NCBI RefSeq assembly: GCF_041725775.1
Contig: NZ_JBEUEL010000011.1
Location: 28,877-92,876 of the forward strand
Length of the DNA: 64,000 nucleotides
Direction of reading: 5' to 3'
Source: Pueribacillus sp041725775
GTDB lineage: Bacteria > Bacillota > Bacilli > Bacillales > UBA6769
Shown here: in pieces, positions 53,882 through 63,270 of the stretch
How the letters are laid out: each line of letters starts with the position of its first letter
Numbering within the stretch: the stretch's first letter is position 1
The notes under the pieces: model-generated
Seen by the model: the letters and a program-made list of their open reading frames with translations, nothing else
The model's database searches: none
Told to the model about the DNA's origin: nothing
Translations under genes and position numbers: made by a program

Positions 53882-55594
53882 ATGAAACAAGATATTTTAG
53901 CTAGATACCCACAACAGCCTCACGGAGGCACACTTATAAACAACGTATTAACTGGAAAAAAACGCGAAGAAGAACTTGCCAGAGCAAAACAATTGCCTAC
54001 AATAATGGTTGACCTTGAAGCAGTGATTACGATCGAGATGATTGCAACAGGCGTACTTTCACCAAATGAAGGATTTATGAATGAACAAGATTACAAGTCT
54101 GTTCTTAAAACGGGTCGGTTAGCAAATGGACTCGTATGGCCTGTGCCGCTAAGCTTTGCACCGATCGGGGATCGCAATAAAGAAATCATTCAATCGCTTT
54201 CCATCGGAGATGAAGTAGCACTTGCTGATGATACGAAAGAACCTGTTGCCATACTAAAAATCGAAGATATTTTCGATTACGACAAAACAGAACGAGCCTC
54301 TTATCTCTTTGGAACAACCGATCGGAACCATCCGGGAGTTGATGCAATTTATCGTCGCATGGGAGACATTTCTCTAGGCGGTCCACTTACGCTCCTGCGT
54401 CGCGCTAACTGGGGGCCTTTCGAAAAACTTAGAATGGAACCAAAAGACACGTGGCGCCTCTTTTTTGAAGAAAAAAAATTTCGGTCTGTCGCTGGTTTTA
54501 TTACAGGAGCAAATCCGCTACATCGAGGGCATGAATACATTCATAAAAACGCACTTGAAGAAATTGACGGCTTATTGCTTCAGCCTCTCGTTGAAATGGC
54601 AAAACGCGAATATACTCGCCATGAGTTTCGCATGCTTGCCTATCGGACCGTACTCGACACATATTATCCAAAAAACCGTTCAATACTTGCGCCATTGCGA
54701 GTGACTTACATTTTCGCTGGACCTCGTGAAGCTGTTCTGCACGCATTAATTATGAAAAATTACGGTTGCACGCATGCATTAATCGGACGAGATCACGCTG
54801 GAATCGGTGATTACTATGATAAATATGCGAGCCATACCATCTTTGACGAATATACACCTGAAGAGCTTGGGATCGACATCCGACTGTTCCATGAAGTGTT
54901 TTACTGCCTGCGCTGTGATAATCCTGCATCTGAGCAGTCCTGTCCACACGATAATCACTATCGCATCCGAATCTCAGGCACGAACATCCGTGAAATGCTT
55001 CGTCATGGTATTTTACCGCCTAAAGAAATTGTTCGTCCGGAATCTGCAAGAATTGCGATGCAAGGCATCCAACCTAAAGGTACCGATGAAAACGGAGAAG
55101 CCGTTCTACCCGTTGGTAAAATCGTCAAAGGTACGTTCCCATTTTATACTAAAAGAACACGTTTAGGCGGCCCAAAAAGAGAAACACCGTTAACACAAGA
55201 CGAACTAAACAAACGTGATTTAGAAGCAGTAATTATGGACGTTCGTGAAAATGCCGACCGTGTATATAAAGAAGTGTTCGATGAATATAGCAATGTCGGT
55301 GATACAGATCGAAATTTGCAACCTGAATGGAGAACAGATGCCCTCGATGCGCTAAAAACTCAACAACAAATGGTCATTCAAGATCTTAAAGAAAAGGTTG
55401 CGCAAGCTCCTAACGTTGCTTCCGATGAATTCATGTATCAAGATAAAGAAGAAGCCGAGCGTGAATTAGAAATGGCGAAAAAGATTCTCGATGACATTCC
55501 AAAAACACTTCGCAATGACGATTTAAAATACCGCACATGGAATCCTCTTCCGTACAAACGTTATCGTGGTAGTGATGAATCGAATGAAGAGTAA
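53882..55594 (+). CDS. ATP-sulfurylase-like protein (Sat fold) with variant substrate loop and long C-terminal extension
   Basis: 570 residues; assimilatory Sat is about 380-390. Residues 1-396 follow the Sat fold: nucleotide HxxH in NPLHRGHEY (211-219), FAGPREAVLHA (278-288), GRDHAGIGDYYD (302-313) and a probable zinc site CLRC...CPHDNH (342-358). The sulfate-contact motif QTRN before NPxHR is TGAN here (208-211), so the usual Arg is missing. Residues 397-570 are a Lys/Glu/Asp-rich helical extension without a P-loop, so it is not APS kinase. GGAGAG precedes the ATG. A terminator and the absence of cysH/cysC leave it as a single-gene unit. True sulfurylase activity is doubtful. Confidence 0.75.
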   Translation: MKQDILARYPQQPHGGTLINNVLTGKKREEELARAKQLPTIMVDLEAVITIEMIATGVLSPNEGFMNEQDYKSVLKTGRLANGLVWPVPLSFAPIGDRNKEIIQSLSIGDEVALADDTKEPVAILKIEDIFDYDKTERASYLFGTTDRNHPGVDAIYRRMGDISLGGPLTLLRRANWGPFEKLRMEPKDTWRLFFEEKKFRSVAGFITGANPLHRGHEYIHKNALEEIDGLLLQPLVEMAKREYTRHEFRMLAYRTVLDTYYPKNRSILAPLRVTYIFAGPREAVLHALIMKNYGCTHALIGRDHAGIGDYYDKYASHTIFDEYTPEELGIDIRLFHEVFYCLRCDNPASEQSCPHDNHYRIRISGTNIREMLRHGILPPKEIVRPESARIAMQGIQPKGTDENGEAVLPVGKIVKGTFPFYTKRTRLGGPKRETPLTQDELNKRDLEAVIMDVRENADRVYKEVFDEYSNVGDTDRNLQPEWRTDALDALKTQQQMVIQDLKEKVAQAPNVASDEFMYQDKEEAERELEMAKKILDDIPKTLRNDDLKYRTWNPLPYKRYRGSDESNEE

Positions 55595-55646
55595 AAGTGA
55601 TTTGCTGAAATTTTCAATTGGCGAGCTGATGTGATTGCGAAAACAA

Positions 55647-55681
55647 GGACTTAACCTTCGAAATGGTTAAGTCCTTTCTTT
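55647..55681 (+). terminator. Terminator of the ATP-sulfurylase-like gene
   Basis: GGACTTAACC/GGTTAAGTCC, perfect ten-base stem, TTTCTTT. Confidence 0.88.
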
Positions 55682-56373
55682 AATATGATTTACTTTCGTC
55701 CAACTAAAGTGAGCAAATCAATGGTGACATCTCGAATCTGGGTCCAAAAACGCATCAATTTTTTCTTGATTAACACGCTAATGGTGTCATGTGAATTATA
55801 TCTCCCGATTCATCTCGATTCCATTTTTTTTCGATCATAGAATCATAATTGGGAGGTTCTCCGATAGTTTTATGAAATTATTTCGTCATGCTATTCCTTT
55901 CAAAATAAAAAATCACAGGCATCTATCTGTGATTCAGCGTAAAAAAAAAAGAAAACTGACGTTTTTTAACCAAAAATTAATGCTACGAATATTGATGCGT
56001 CTGGCTAAACGGGAAAGGCAATGACAGCGGAAGTATTCTATGCAAATGTTATTTTTGAACAAAAAAACAGACAGCATGATCCGTCTTTCTTCAAAGTTAC
56101 ATATATAGTCAAAATGAGGATTATTAAAAATGGACAGACTCATCCCTCTACTCTGCATACATAAGCAGAGCCTTTGAACATATGAAGTTTATTGTTCAAA
56201 GTTTCGGGCGAAGTCTGACAAATACACTTAATAATCCTCCTCAAACTATTCAATTGTAATCTTCTGTAGTATAACCTAAACAAAATAAACGTTAAAAGAG
56301 CTTTTAAAGTTTGTATCTTTATCATATTGATCATAATTATTAAGCGTTCTCATTAACTAAATTTCCTAGTTTG
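55682..56373. other. Intergenic decay zone next to the LXG relic
   Basis: Low-complexity, AT-rich. A hairpin AATCACAG/CTGTGATT (55909-55932) followed on the minus strand by TTTTTTATTTT is a minus-strand terminator, presumably of the lost LXG cassette. Short open frames in both directions lack ribosome sites and family resemblance. I see no surviving toxin or immunity gene. Confidence 0.45.
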
Positions 56374-56814
56374 TTATAAACCCAATATTTTATAGACAAC
56401 TTTGTTGTCCGAACATCTCTCTATCGCCCAACTCACTGCAGGGGCACTGACTTGTACTCGCTCCATCGATTGAATATTCGATTCTAACTGTTGATTTTAG
56501 TTTTCTAGCTGATCGGATTGCAAACTTCAGCAATGTAGCGTTCTGGAAACTGTTGATGTGCTCGAAGCATCATTTCACTTAAATAAAATAATCCCATCGG
56601 CTAACGGAATGTATGTTCGATTAAAATATTGTTTTGCAGAATGATATGTTTTCCCTTTTAGTTCAGGTTCCAATGCAAATTCTCGTATACTCTTTTCTAC
56701 ATTTTCCATTTCTTTTATATACGAGCGACACATCTTTAAGACCGAAGCGGTTGTTGCTGAACTTCCGATAAAAACATCGTAATGGTCATGAATTGACCCC
56801 CTAATCAAAGCCAT
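56374..56814 (-). pseudogene. LXG-domain T7SS effector, N-terminal remnant
   Basis: From ATG at 56814 the frame gives MCRSYIKEMENVEKSIREF-type LXG helices and LKGKTYHSAKQYFNRTYIPLADGI, plainly similar to residues 30-68 of the intact effector at 58382. A shift then yields LSEMMLRAHQQFPERYIAEV, a stop, and NQQLESNIQSMERVQVSAPAVSWAIE before the last stop. Everything past about 150 residues, including the toxin domain, is deleted. Confidence 0.75.
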
Positions 56815-56850
56815 GCTCTGTTTTCAAATGAAAAACAGCACTAAACTGCA

Positions 56851-57207
56851 TCAATGAGGCTCTTCATCATTGGCCTCTGTAAGAAGTCTCATTTTATAAC
56901 GCAATTCAGACGCTTTTTCTTCAAGAGCTCTTGTTTTTTTATTTAACGATGTGATCTCGTCTTCAAGTGACTGAATAATATTTCGTTGACGACGCTTTAA
57001 TTCCTGATCAGTATCTTGAACAGCAAAGCTCATTTCACCATGCTTCCAACATTGTTTTAAATCTTGAAACAATCGATCTTTTTGCCTAGATAATGAATGT
57101 AATTCATTTTCTACTTTTAATAATTTTCGTTTTTCTTTTGTAACAGAAAATATCTCTTCCGAAACATTCTTTAACTGATCGTTTAGTTCAACCATTTTCT
57201 CATTCAT
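56851..57207 (-). CDS. DUF3958-like LXG-associated helper (Lap2 type)
   Basis: 118 residues, almost entirely coiled coil (LKNVSEEIFSVTKEKRKLL; TRALEEKASELRYKMRLL). The place between a TIGR04197-type gene and an LXG gene is that of DUF3958/Lap2, which forms a complex with the LXG domain for export. The frame is intact although both neighbours are broken. Confidence 0.65.
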   Translation of the reverse strand: MNEKMVELNDQLKNVSEEIFSVTKEKRKLLKVENELHSLSRQKDRLFQDLKQCWKHGEMSFAVQDTDQELKRRQRNIIQSLEDEITSLNKKTRALEEKASELRYKMRLLTEANDEEPH

Positions 57208-57220
57208 TTATTACACCTTC

Positions 57221-57499
57221 TCACTTGCCTAATTTATTAAAACCTTGTCGAAGTAAAACGCCCATTGTTTCAAACTCTTCTGCAACACTACGAATGCGTT
57301 CAATATCTTGCTGTAAAGCAATAGTGAAAGTGCGAACAACTTTCTTTTCAGTTTGAATCGTTTCCTTTGCACGAATATTGCTTTTAACTGTTGTCTGAGT
57401 CGCAAACGAAACATGATTATCCCCAAATGATTGCAAGGCGTTTTCTAACTTTGTCACCACTCTTCGTGCCACTTCTTTATTGCTTTAAATATCTCTCAT
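57221..57499 (-). pseudogene. TIGR04197-like LXG helper (Lap1 type), nonsense codon at position 5
   Basis: The natural start is ATG at 57499, eight bases from GGTGATTG: MRDI, then TAA, then SNKEVARRVVTKLENALQSF in the same frame. The intact right-hand copy has Ser-Ser at this point, so a Ser codon (TCA) probably became TAA. Translation could restart at GTG at 57472 to give 83 residues. Otherwise the chain matches small WXG-like helper proteins. Confidence 0.65.
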
Positions 57500-58047
57500 T
57501 CAATCACCCTCAATAGGATTCCAGTTTTACCCAGAATTTTCTTTTAATTTTATATAAAGTTAATGGATAATCAATAGTAATAAAGTTAGTTTTTATTGGT
57601 TAGTTATCATCTTAAAATTAGTATAGAAGTAAAGTTTTAGTTCAAAAACACTAAAAACCTAATTTGTTTATAAACTTTACTATAAATCTAAGCAACGCAT
57701 CGAAAATGATTATTTCTCAAAATTATATTTTCCTGATGCCTTAAAGTACGACCGTTTATACAAAACAACGGAAGCATTACATTCTAGCAATCCGCTTAAC
57801 CAATAGAGTCTAGCTCTCTAATCAAAAATTCTAAAATTCCTTTCACTAGTTATCTATTTTTTAAAAAAAGTGTAAACAAATGAGCATGAAAAACAATAAC
57901 ACTGTAGTCCGACTTGCCTAATTACAATAAAACGACATAATGCAACTTGTTACTCTATTCAAGCACCTTAATGATTGTTAAAATTTTACACAGTTACGTA
58001 AAATTTATAATCATTTTTAGGATAGCAAATTCGGGAGGAAATGTAAG
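57500..58047 (+). promoter_or_regulatory. Divergent control region of the two LXG cassettes
   Basis: About 550 AT-rich bases. Close to the right-hand genes is a perfect nine-base inverted repeat AAATTTTAC/GTAAAATTT (57981-58006, eight-base spacing) that runs into a consensus -10 TATAAT (58006-58011). The repeat may be an operator for the right-hand cassette. No gene is visible in the rest. Confidence 0.45.
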
Positions 58048-58329
58048 ATGTACGAAGTTCAAAGCAGTCATTCGCAAGTTCAACAAATCGTAAATGAAAT
58101 GGAAAACGTCATACAATCGATAACAGGAGTCAAGCAAAATGTAGAAACTGCGAATCGAACAACTGTCTCTGGTAATGAAACAGCTAAAACGACGATAAAC
58201 GAGCATAAATCAATGATGATTCAATTAATGAATGTTTTCAAGCAAGATGTAGAGCGTCTGCAAACCATCGCACTTGAGTTTAACCGAACAGATGTCGAGG
58301 CTGCGAATATGTATCGAAAATTAATTTAA
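58048..58329 (+). CDS. TIGR04197-like T7SS LXG helper (Lap1 type)
   Basis: 93 residues, helical hairpin. SSHSQVQQIVNEMENVIQSI then a Thr-rich loop and MNVFKQDVERLQTIALEF match the DUF3130/TIGR04197 helpers that pair with LXG effectors. The same segments occur in the broken left-hand copy (57221). GGGAGGAAA precedes the ATG. The LXG gene follows after 52 bases. Confidence 0.75.
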   Translation: MYEVQSSHSQVQQIVNEMENVIQSITGVKQNVETANRTTVSGNETAKTTINEHKSMMIQLMNVFKQDVERLQTIALEFNRTDVEAANMYRKLI

Positions 58330-58381
58330 TTTACATTGAATAAGTAAAGTTAAGTTTTTCGCAAAAAGGATGTGAACTTTA

Positions 58382-59806
58382 ATGAGCATTAACATGTTTC
58401 TTGGTGAGGTGGATAGTCAAACTAATTCGATTGTTTCCATATGCAACACCTATATTGAAGAAATGGTGAAATTCAGAAATGTTATTTTCAATTTCACTTC
58501 CCAAGAATCATTAAGAGGTAAAGCTTATCAAGCTGCTAAAACTTATTTTAATAGTGTATACATTCCGCTAGCAAATGGTGTTATCATGGCATCTGAAGCT
58601 ATCATTGAGGCAAACAAAAAATTTCCAGACGCATTTCGCGCTGAGGTAGATGGAAACGATGTTATCGAAGAGCAGCTCATCGCTCAAATCAAACAAACCA
58701 ATTCACTTATTGACTCTTATACAACTGTACAAACAATAAGCCCATCGATAAGTATGATGGTAGCGACGTTAAGAGCACTGAAACTAAGAATAGAGAGAAA
58801 ACTAGAAAGACTTTATGCATTCAACGGAAAATCACCGACCTTTTTTAATGATGCAAAAAATTTGTTAAATCAAGTCGAATCCGGGATAATTGAAATTTCA
58901 AGCGGCCGTACATGGAATGCGAGTACAAACATGTTTTCGACAGATTCGATTAACATGGATTGGGCAAGAACTCTTAATCAACGTTGGGACGAGAATGTAG
59001 AAAGCTTGGAAGAAGAAGCGCTTAAATATATGCATGAATTAGAAAGAAAACTTCCAGATGTCACAGAAGAAGATGTTAAGAAGTTACTTACGATGACGAA
59101 ACATTGCCCCGATGTTGAAGTGCCAGAAACATTGCTTGAATTTTTAATAAGAAAAGGTCCGGAGTTCGTTGAAAATTTGGAGGAAGAACTTAAATCAACA
59201 ACAATTAGTGACTTCACAGCAAAAACATTAGAAACTAGCGGAGGTCAAGTGAAAAGCATTTCCCAATTAATAGCTTACTATTCTGCTACATGGGGACCAG
59301 AAAATACCCCGAATAGTTTTATTATGATGTCCCCAGAACAAGCTAACAAACTTAATCGAGCTGTAAAAATTGGAAATACAATAAAAAATGTTGGACGGAT
59401 TTTGCCAGCTGTTGGTTCGGCGATTGACTTTGGCACTCAATTATATGAAGGTGAAGATGTAACCGATGCTGCTATCAAAACAGGTGCTCACGTTGCGATT
59501 GGACTTGCTGGAGGAAAAGCAGGGGTAGCAATCGGGGCTGCAATCGGGTCCGTTGTACCAGTCGCAGGAACAGCAGTCGGGGCTGCAGCAGGCTTTGTGA
59601 TCGGTGTTGGAATTACAGCTATTGGAAGTGCAACGTTTGACTTTTTATATGATAATCGAGAAGAAATCTATGAAAGTGTTAAAGCAACGGTCAACTCTGT
59701 TGGCGAAAAATTAAATAATGTCGGGAAAGAAATAGGTAAAGGCGTTAAAAAAGCTGGAAAGGCTGTCGCTGGTTTCTTTAGCGGATTAGGTAGTGCTTTT
59801 GCATAA
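58382..59806 (+). CDS. LXG-domain T7SS effector with glycine-zipper membrane toxin domain
   Basis: 474 residues. 1-215: LXG domain (FTSQESLRGKAYQAAKTYF, SVYIPLANGVIMASEAI) used for export by the Esx/T7SS. About 215-330: a helical linker. About 367-415: a glycine-zipper segment (AIGLAGGKAGVAIGAAIGS, AGTAVGAAAGFVIGVGI) between short polar flanks. The tail (430-474) is amphipathic, with Gly/Lys repeats. Glycine-zipper LXG toxins such as TelE insert into membranes and depolarise the target cell, so a pore-forming role is likely. GAAAAAGGATG before the ATG. Confidence 0.8.
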   Translation: MSINMFLGEVDSQTNSIVSICNTYIEEMVKFRNVIFNFTSQESLRGKAYQAAKTYFNSVYIPLANGVIMASEAIIEANKKFPDAFRAEVDGNDVIEEQLIAQIKQTNSLIDSYTTVQTISPSISMMVATLRALKLRIERKLERLYAFNGKSPTFFNDAKNLLNQVESGIIEISSGRTWNASTNMFSTDSINMDWARTLNQRWDENVESLEEEALKYMHELERKLPDVTEEDVKKLLTMTKHCPDVEVPETLLEFLIRKGPEFVENLEEELKSTTISDFTAKTLETSGGQVKSISQLIAYYSATWGPENTPNSFIMMSPEQANKLNRAVKIGNTIKNVGRILPAVGSAIDFGTQLYEGEDVTDAAIKTGAHVAIGLAGGKAGVAIGAAIGSVVPVAGTAVGAAAGFVIGVGITAIGSATFDFLYDNREEIYESVKATVNSVGEKLNNVGKEIGKGVKKAGKAVAGFFSGLGSAFA

Positions 59807-59821
59807 TAGAAAGGTGATAAT

Positions 59822-60403
59822 ATGGCTAGATCGTTCGTTCCGTTTTATCATAAAAAGACGGAAGATTTTACGTTATATTACGATTATGAAGCAAACCATT
59901 TTTTTAAAAGCAAAGTAGGTAGACAACACCCCTTTCTTCCAATATTATCAGGTACAGCTGGGATAGTGATTTATGCCCTTTTTAAAAACAAGGTTCTTGA
60001 TTGGGGGTTTACATATCCGATATCAGTTGTCTTATTTAGTTTATTTATTAGTTGTATACTCGCTTTGGGAGCAATGGGCGGACTTATGTATACAATGAAT
60101 AAATACTTAGATAATCATAAAGTCATCGTTACCTTATCTCAAGAAGAAATTAGACACTATCTTCATGATGGAGAACGATGGTTAAAATCCAAAATGTTAT
60201 TACTCTCGATGTTATTCTTTTTTGTGCTCATTAATATCTTGATCCTTCTGATTGTGCCGAATAGCGGCTTATTTTTCTTTACGAATACTGGTTTAAGTGC
60301 GGCTTTGATTATACTCATTTGGGGAATCAGACCGATAAAAAGAATAAAAATCTACAAACAATTTAAAAAAGAACTGGAAAATGATCAGTCGGAGTTGATT
60401 TAA
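59822..60403 (+). CDS. Candidate immunity protein: four-helix membrane protein
   Basis: 193 residues, helices about 36-55, 61-90, 122-144 and 148-170. Starts 15 bases after the LXG gene behind GAAAGGTGATA and touches the DUF4176 gene. The size, membrane nature and immediate position match immunity proteins of membrane-acting LXG toxins. No known family was recognised. Confidence 0.6.
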   Translation: MARSFVPFYHKKTEDFTLYYDYEANHFFKSKVGRQHPFLPILSGTAGIVIYALFKNKVLDWGFTYPISVVLFSLFISCILALGAMGGLMYTMNKYLDNHKVIVTLSQEEIRHYLHDGERWLKSKMLLLSMLFFFVLINILILLIVPNSGLFFFTNTGLSAALIILIWGIRPIKRIKIYKQFKKELENDQSELI

Positions 60404-60709
60404 ATGGAAAAATTATTACCGTTAGGCTCAGTAGTCATGTTAGAAAATGGAGAACAAAAGCTAATGATTACAAGTCGTGTTCCACTCTATAATAATGAAG
60501 GAACAATTGGTTATTTTGATTATGGAGGGTGTTTATATCCAAACGGTCATGTTGATCAACAAATGTTCTTCTTCAACGCCTCCGATATTGCAGAAGTCTA
60601 CTTTGAAGGATATGTCGACGATTCTGAATTAGAATTCCAAGAGAGATACAAAGAAGAAATCAAAAAGGTACAATATCCTAAACTTTTACTTGTTGATGAA
60701 GAAAATTAA
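60404..60709 (+). CDS. DUF4176 family protein
   Basis: 101 residues: LLPLGSVVMLENGEQKLMITSRV, then FDYGGCLYPNGHV and FFFNASDIAEVYFEGY. DUF4176 proteins are found in LXG loci of Firmicutes and are thought to help effector handling. The ATG directly follows the stop of the membrane-protein gene. The cassette terminator lies right behind. Confidence 0.8.
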   Translation: MEKLLPLGSVVMLENGEQKLMITSRVPLYNNEGTIGYFDYGGCLYPNGHVDQQMFFFNASDIAEVYFEGYVDDSELEFQERYKEEIKKVQYPKLLLVDEEN

Positions 60710-60721
60710 AATAATTGATGA

Positions 60722-60770
60722 AAAAACTCGTAAACTGCTGTTCTTCACAGCCAGTTTGCGAGTTTTCTAT
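60722..60770 (+). terminator. Terminator of the LXG cassette
   Basis: AAAACTCGTAAACTG / CAGTTTGCGAGTTTT, 15-base stem with one mismatch, T-rich end. Confidence 0.85.
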
Positions 60771-60796
60771 TTGCCATAATAAAATCTTATGAACCT

Positions 60797-63001
60797 TTAG
60801 TCGTCATCATTATCATCAGGTTTTTCCGGTTCAGGATCTTCCTTTGGCGGTTCTTCATCTTTAGGCTTTTCTGGTTTTGGCTTCTCAGGTTTTTCTTTGT
60901 CTTTCTTGCCTTTATTTTCATCATGATCTTTCTTCTGATTGTCATCTTTTTCTTCTTTTTTCCGTTCTGAATCCTTGTCATTGTCTTTCTTTTTCTTGTC
61001 TTCTTCTTTTTTCCCTTTATCAGACTTATCCTCTTCTTTATCATCTAATTCCTTTTCGGGTGGGGGATCAGGGATAGTTCTGACAGAAGACGGACGTTTA
61101 AAATCAGGTGTTTCTTTCCCTTCAGAAACGTGAGCCATAATTTCTTTAAAAATCAGCCGAGCGATGCGCGTATCGTTTGATTTAACATACGTTTCCTGTG
61201 TGATTTTATCGTAACCTATCCATACTGAAGCAGTGTAGCGTGTAGTGTAGCCGACAAACCAAGCATCTGCTGCTCCCGACCCATAAATACCATCCGGAAG
61301 CTGGTTTGTACCTGTTTTTCCAGCTAAGGGTAATCCAGGAATATTTGCTAGTTGTCCCGTTCCTTGTGTAACAACAGCCTTCAGCATATCTGTAATTAAA
61401 TAAGCGGTCCTCTCACTCATTGCCTTCACAGATTCGGGTTGAAGTTTCCGCTCTCTACCATCAAGATAAACAATTTTCCTTACAGCATGAGGCTGATTAT
61501 ACACCCCTTCGTTACCAAACGCTGCAAAAGCTCCAGCAAGTTGAAGCGGCGAAACTCCATCTTTAAAACCACCGATTGCATACGCAGGGTACACTTCATC
61601 TAACTCGATCCCGAGCTTTCCAGCAAAATCTTTTACTTCATCCGAGCCAACAGCTTGCATCGTTTTAATTGCGGGAATGTTATACGACCACTGCAAAGCC
61701 GTTTTCATCGTCACATTTCCGTGATACTTGTTGTTCCAATTTCTGAACACCTTTCCATTTAATTCAATCGGTTCATCTTTTATCATTTGGTTCGGTGTCC
61801 AGTTTAACTTTTCAATCGCCGGTCCATAAGCCATGATCGGTTTAGCAGTTGATCCAGGTTGACGTTTTAATTGAGTCGCATAATTAAAACCTCTTTCAAT
61901 CTCATCCTCTTCCATGTTTCGCCTTCCACCAAGCGCACGTATTTCACCAGTTTCCGTGTCCAATAGCGCAACACTTGCTCTAAATTGCTCATCCGGATAA
62001 TCAATATGTTCATCCGTCATTAATACTTTTTCCGTAAATTCTTGCGCTTTTGGATCAAGTGTTGTATAAATTTTTAATCCTTCAGTATAAATCGCTTTCT
62101 CATGAATACCTTTTTCTTTTAGCTCTTCAATAACATGATCAATAAAACTTTGATATTTCGTCTGTTTCTTTTGTTTTTTCAGCAAGTCTTTGACAGAGGT
62201 TAATTGCGCTTCCTTCTTTTCTTTTGCTGATATAAATCCATGTTTCTCCATCAAGGAAAGTACGGTATCTCTTCTTTTTTCTGCAAGCTCAGGATATTCA
62301 ATTGGATTATAAGCGCTAGGTCTTTGTGGCAAACCAGCAAGTAATGCAGCCTCACTAATCGTCAGTTCCTCTACCGACTTAGAGAAAAATACTTCTGAAG
62401 CTGTCGCAATACCGTAAGTACCTTCACCGAAGTAGACTTTGTTTAAATATAGCTCTAAAATTTCTTCTTTTGAATATTTTCTTTCCAGTTTTAAAGCGAG
62501 ATACATCTCCTGAATTTTGCGCTCAACTGTTTTTTCTGAAGACAAATAGGACAGCTTGACAAGTTGCTGTGTAATCGTACTGCCACCTTCCGCTCCAAAA
62601 CCTTCTTTGACGTTTTCCACTAACGCCCCGCCAATCCGCTTAATATCAATCCCTTGATGACTCCAAAATCGAGCATCTTCAACGGCCAGAAATGCATTCT
62701 GAACCCTCTCTGGCACTTGATCTAACGATATGGTTTTACGATATTCTTCTCCTGCGATATCTAAGACTTTCTTATTGTTCATGTCATATATCGTAGATGA
62801 TTGAGGGGCTACGAGCTGCTCTGGATTCAAGGGTGGAGCATCTTTTACGTAAGCAATACCAACAACTGCCAATACACCGACAAATAAAAAAAAGAAGATA
62901 AAAAGCGCTATCCCAGTTCGAATGGCTAGTTTCTTAAATTTACTTTCTCCTTTACTCCGCTGCTTTCTAAACTCTGAACGACTTGGATATTGTTCCCCCA
63001 T
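60797..63001 (-). CDS. Class A penicillin-binding protein (glycosyltransferase/transpeptidase)
   Basis: 734 residues: a membrane helix (about 25-50), GT51 domain with EDARFWSHQGID (catalytic Glu) and GGSTITQQLVK, then a transpeptidase with RQPGSTAKP (Ser-x-x-Lys), WSYNIPA (SxN) and GKTGTNQ (KTG). The last 80 residues are Lys/Glu/Asp/Pro-rich. It polymerises and cross-links peptidoglycan. ATG at 63001 is behind GAGGGTGA; an ATG six codons upstream is less likely. PbpF/PbpG-size; the acidic-basic tail resembles PonA. Confidence 0.9.
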   Translation of the reverse strand: MGEQYPSRSEFRKQRSKGESKFKKLAIRTGIALFIFFFLFVGVLAVVGIAYVKDAPPLNPEQLVAPQSSTIYDMNNKKVLDIAGEEYRKTISLDQVPERVQNAFLAVEDARFWSHQGIDIKRIGGALVENVKEGFGAEGGSTITQQLVKLSYLSSEKTVERKIQEMYLALKLERKYSKEEILELYLNKVYFGEGTYGIATASEVFFSKSVEELTISEAALLAGLPQRPSAYNPIEYPELAEKRRDTVLSLMEKHGFISAKEKKEAQLTSVKDLLKKQKKQTKYQSFIDHVIEELKEKGIHEKAIYTEGLKIYTTLDPKAQEFTEKVLMTDEHIDYPDEQFRASVALLDTETGEIRALGGRRNMEEDEIERGFNYATQLKRQPGSTAKPIMAYGPAIEKLNWTPNQMIKDEPIELNGKVFRNWNNKYHGNVTMKTALQWSYNIPAIKTMQAVGSDEVKDFAGKLGIELDEVYPAYAIGGFKDGVSPLQLAGAFAAFGNEGVYNQPHAVRKIVYLDGRERKLQPESVKAMSERTAYLITDMLKAVVTQGTGQLANIPGLPLAGKTGTNQLPDGIYGSGAADAWFVGYTTRYTASVWIGYDKITQETYVKSNDTRIARLIFKEIMAHVSEGKETPDFKRPSSVRTIPDPPPEKELDDKEEDKSDKGKKEEDKKKKDNDKDSERKKEEKDDNQKKDHDENKGKKDKEKPEKPKPEKPKDEEPPKEDPEPEKPDDNDDD

Positions 63002-63270
63002 AACGCTATTCACCCTCATCAGTAATCATGTTGCCAATCATTATTGAAAAAAAGGAACGGGCTAAAAATACGTAAGTGAATTTGCATTTTCCATTATATG
63101 ATTGTATTTATTCGATAAGAGGAAATGACATATTTTCCGATAAAAAGTTTCGACATCAATTGCACAACAAAAAATATACAAAGGCTAAAAAACTAATTTC
63201 CATCAAGTCTTCTACCATTTTACTCTGTACTATTCTCATTACCCAAAAGTCTCACCAGCGTAACCTATTT

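Noticed and set aside
55791..56334. Three small frames in the LXG-adjacent gap
   Set aside because: No ribosome sites, no family resemblance, low-complexity AT-rich sequence.
60787..61133. Long Lys/Arg-rich and Ser/Phe-rich open frames at the PBP C-terminus, on both strands
   Set aside because: They are frame shadows of the Lys/Glu/Asp repeat tail of the penicillin-binding protein; no ribosome site or start context.
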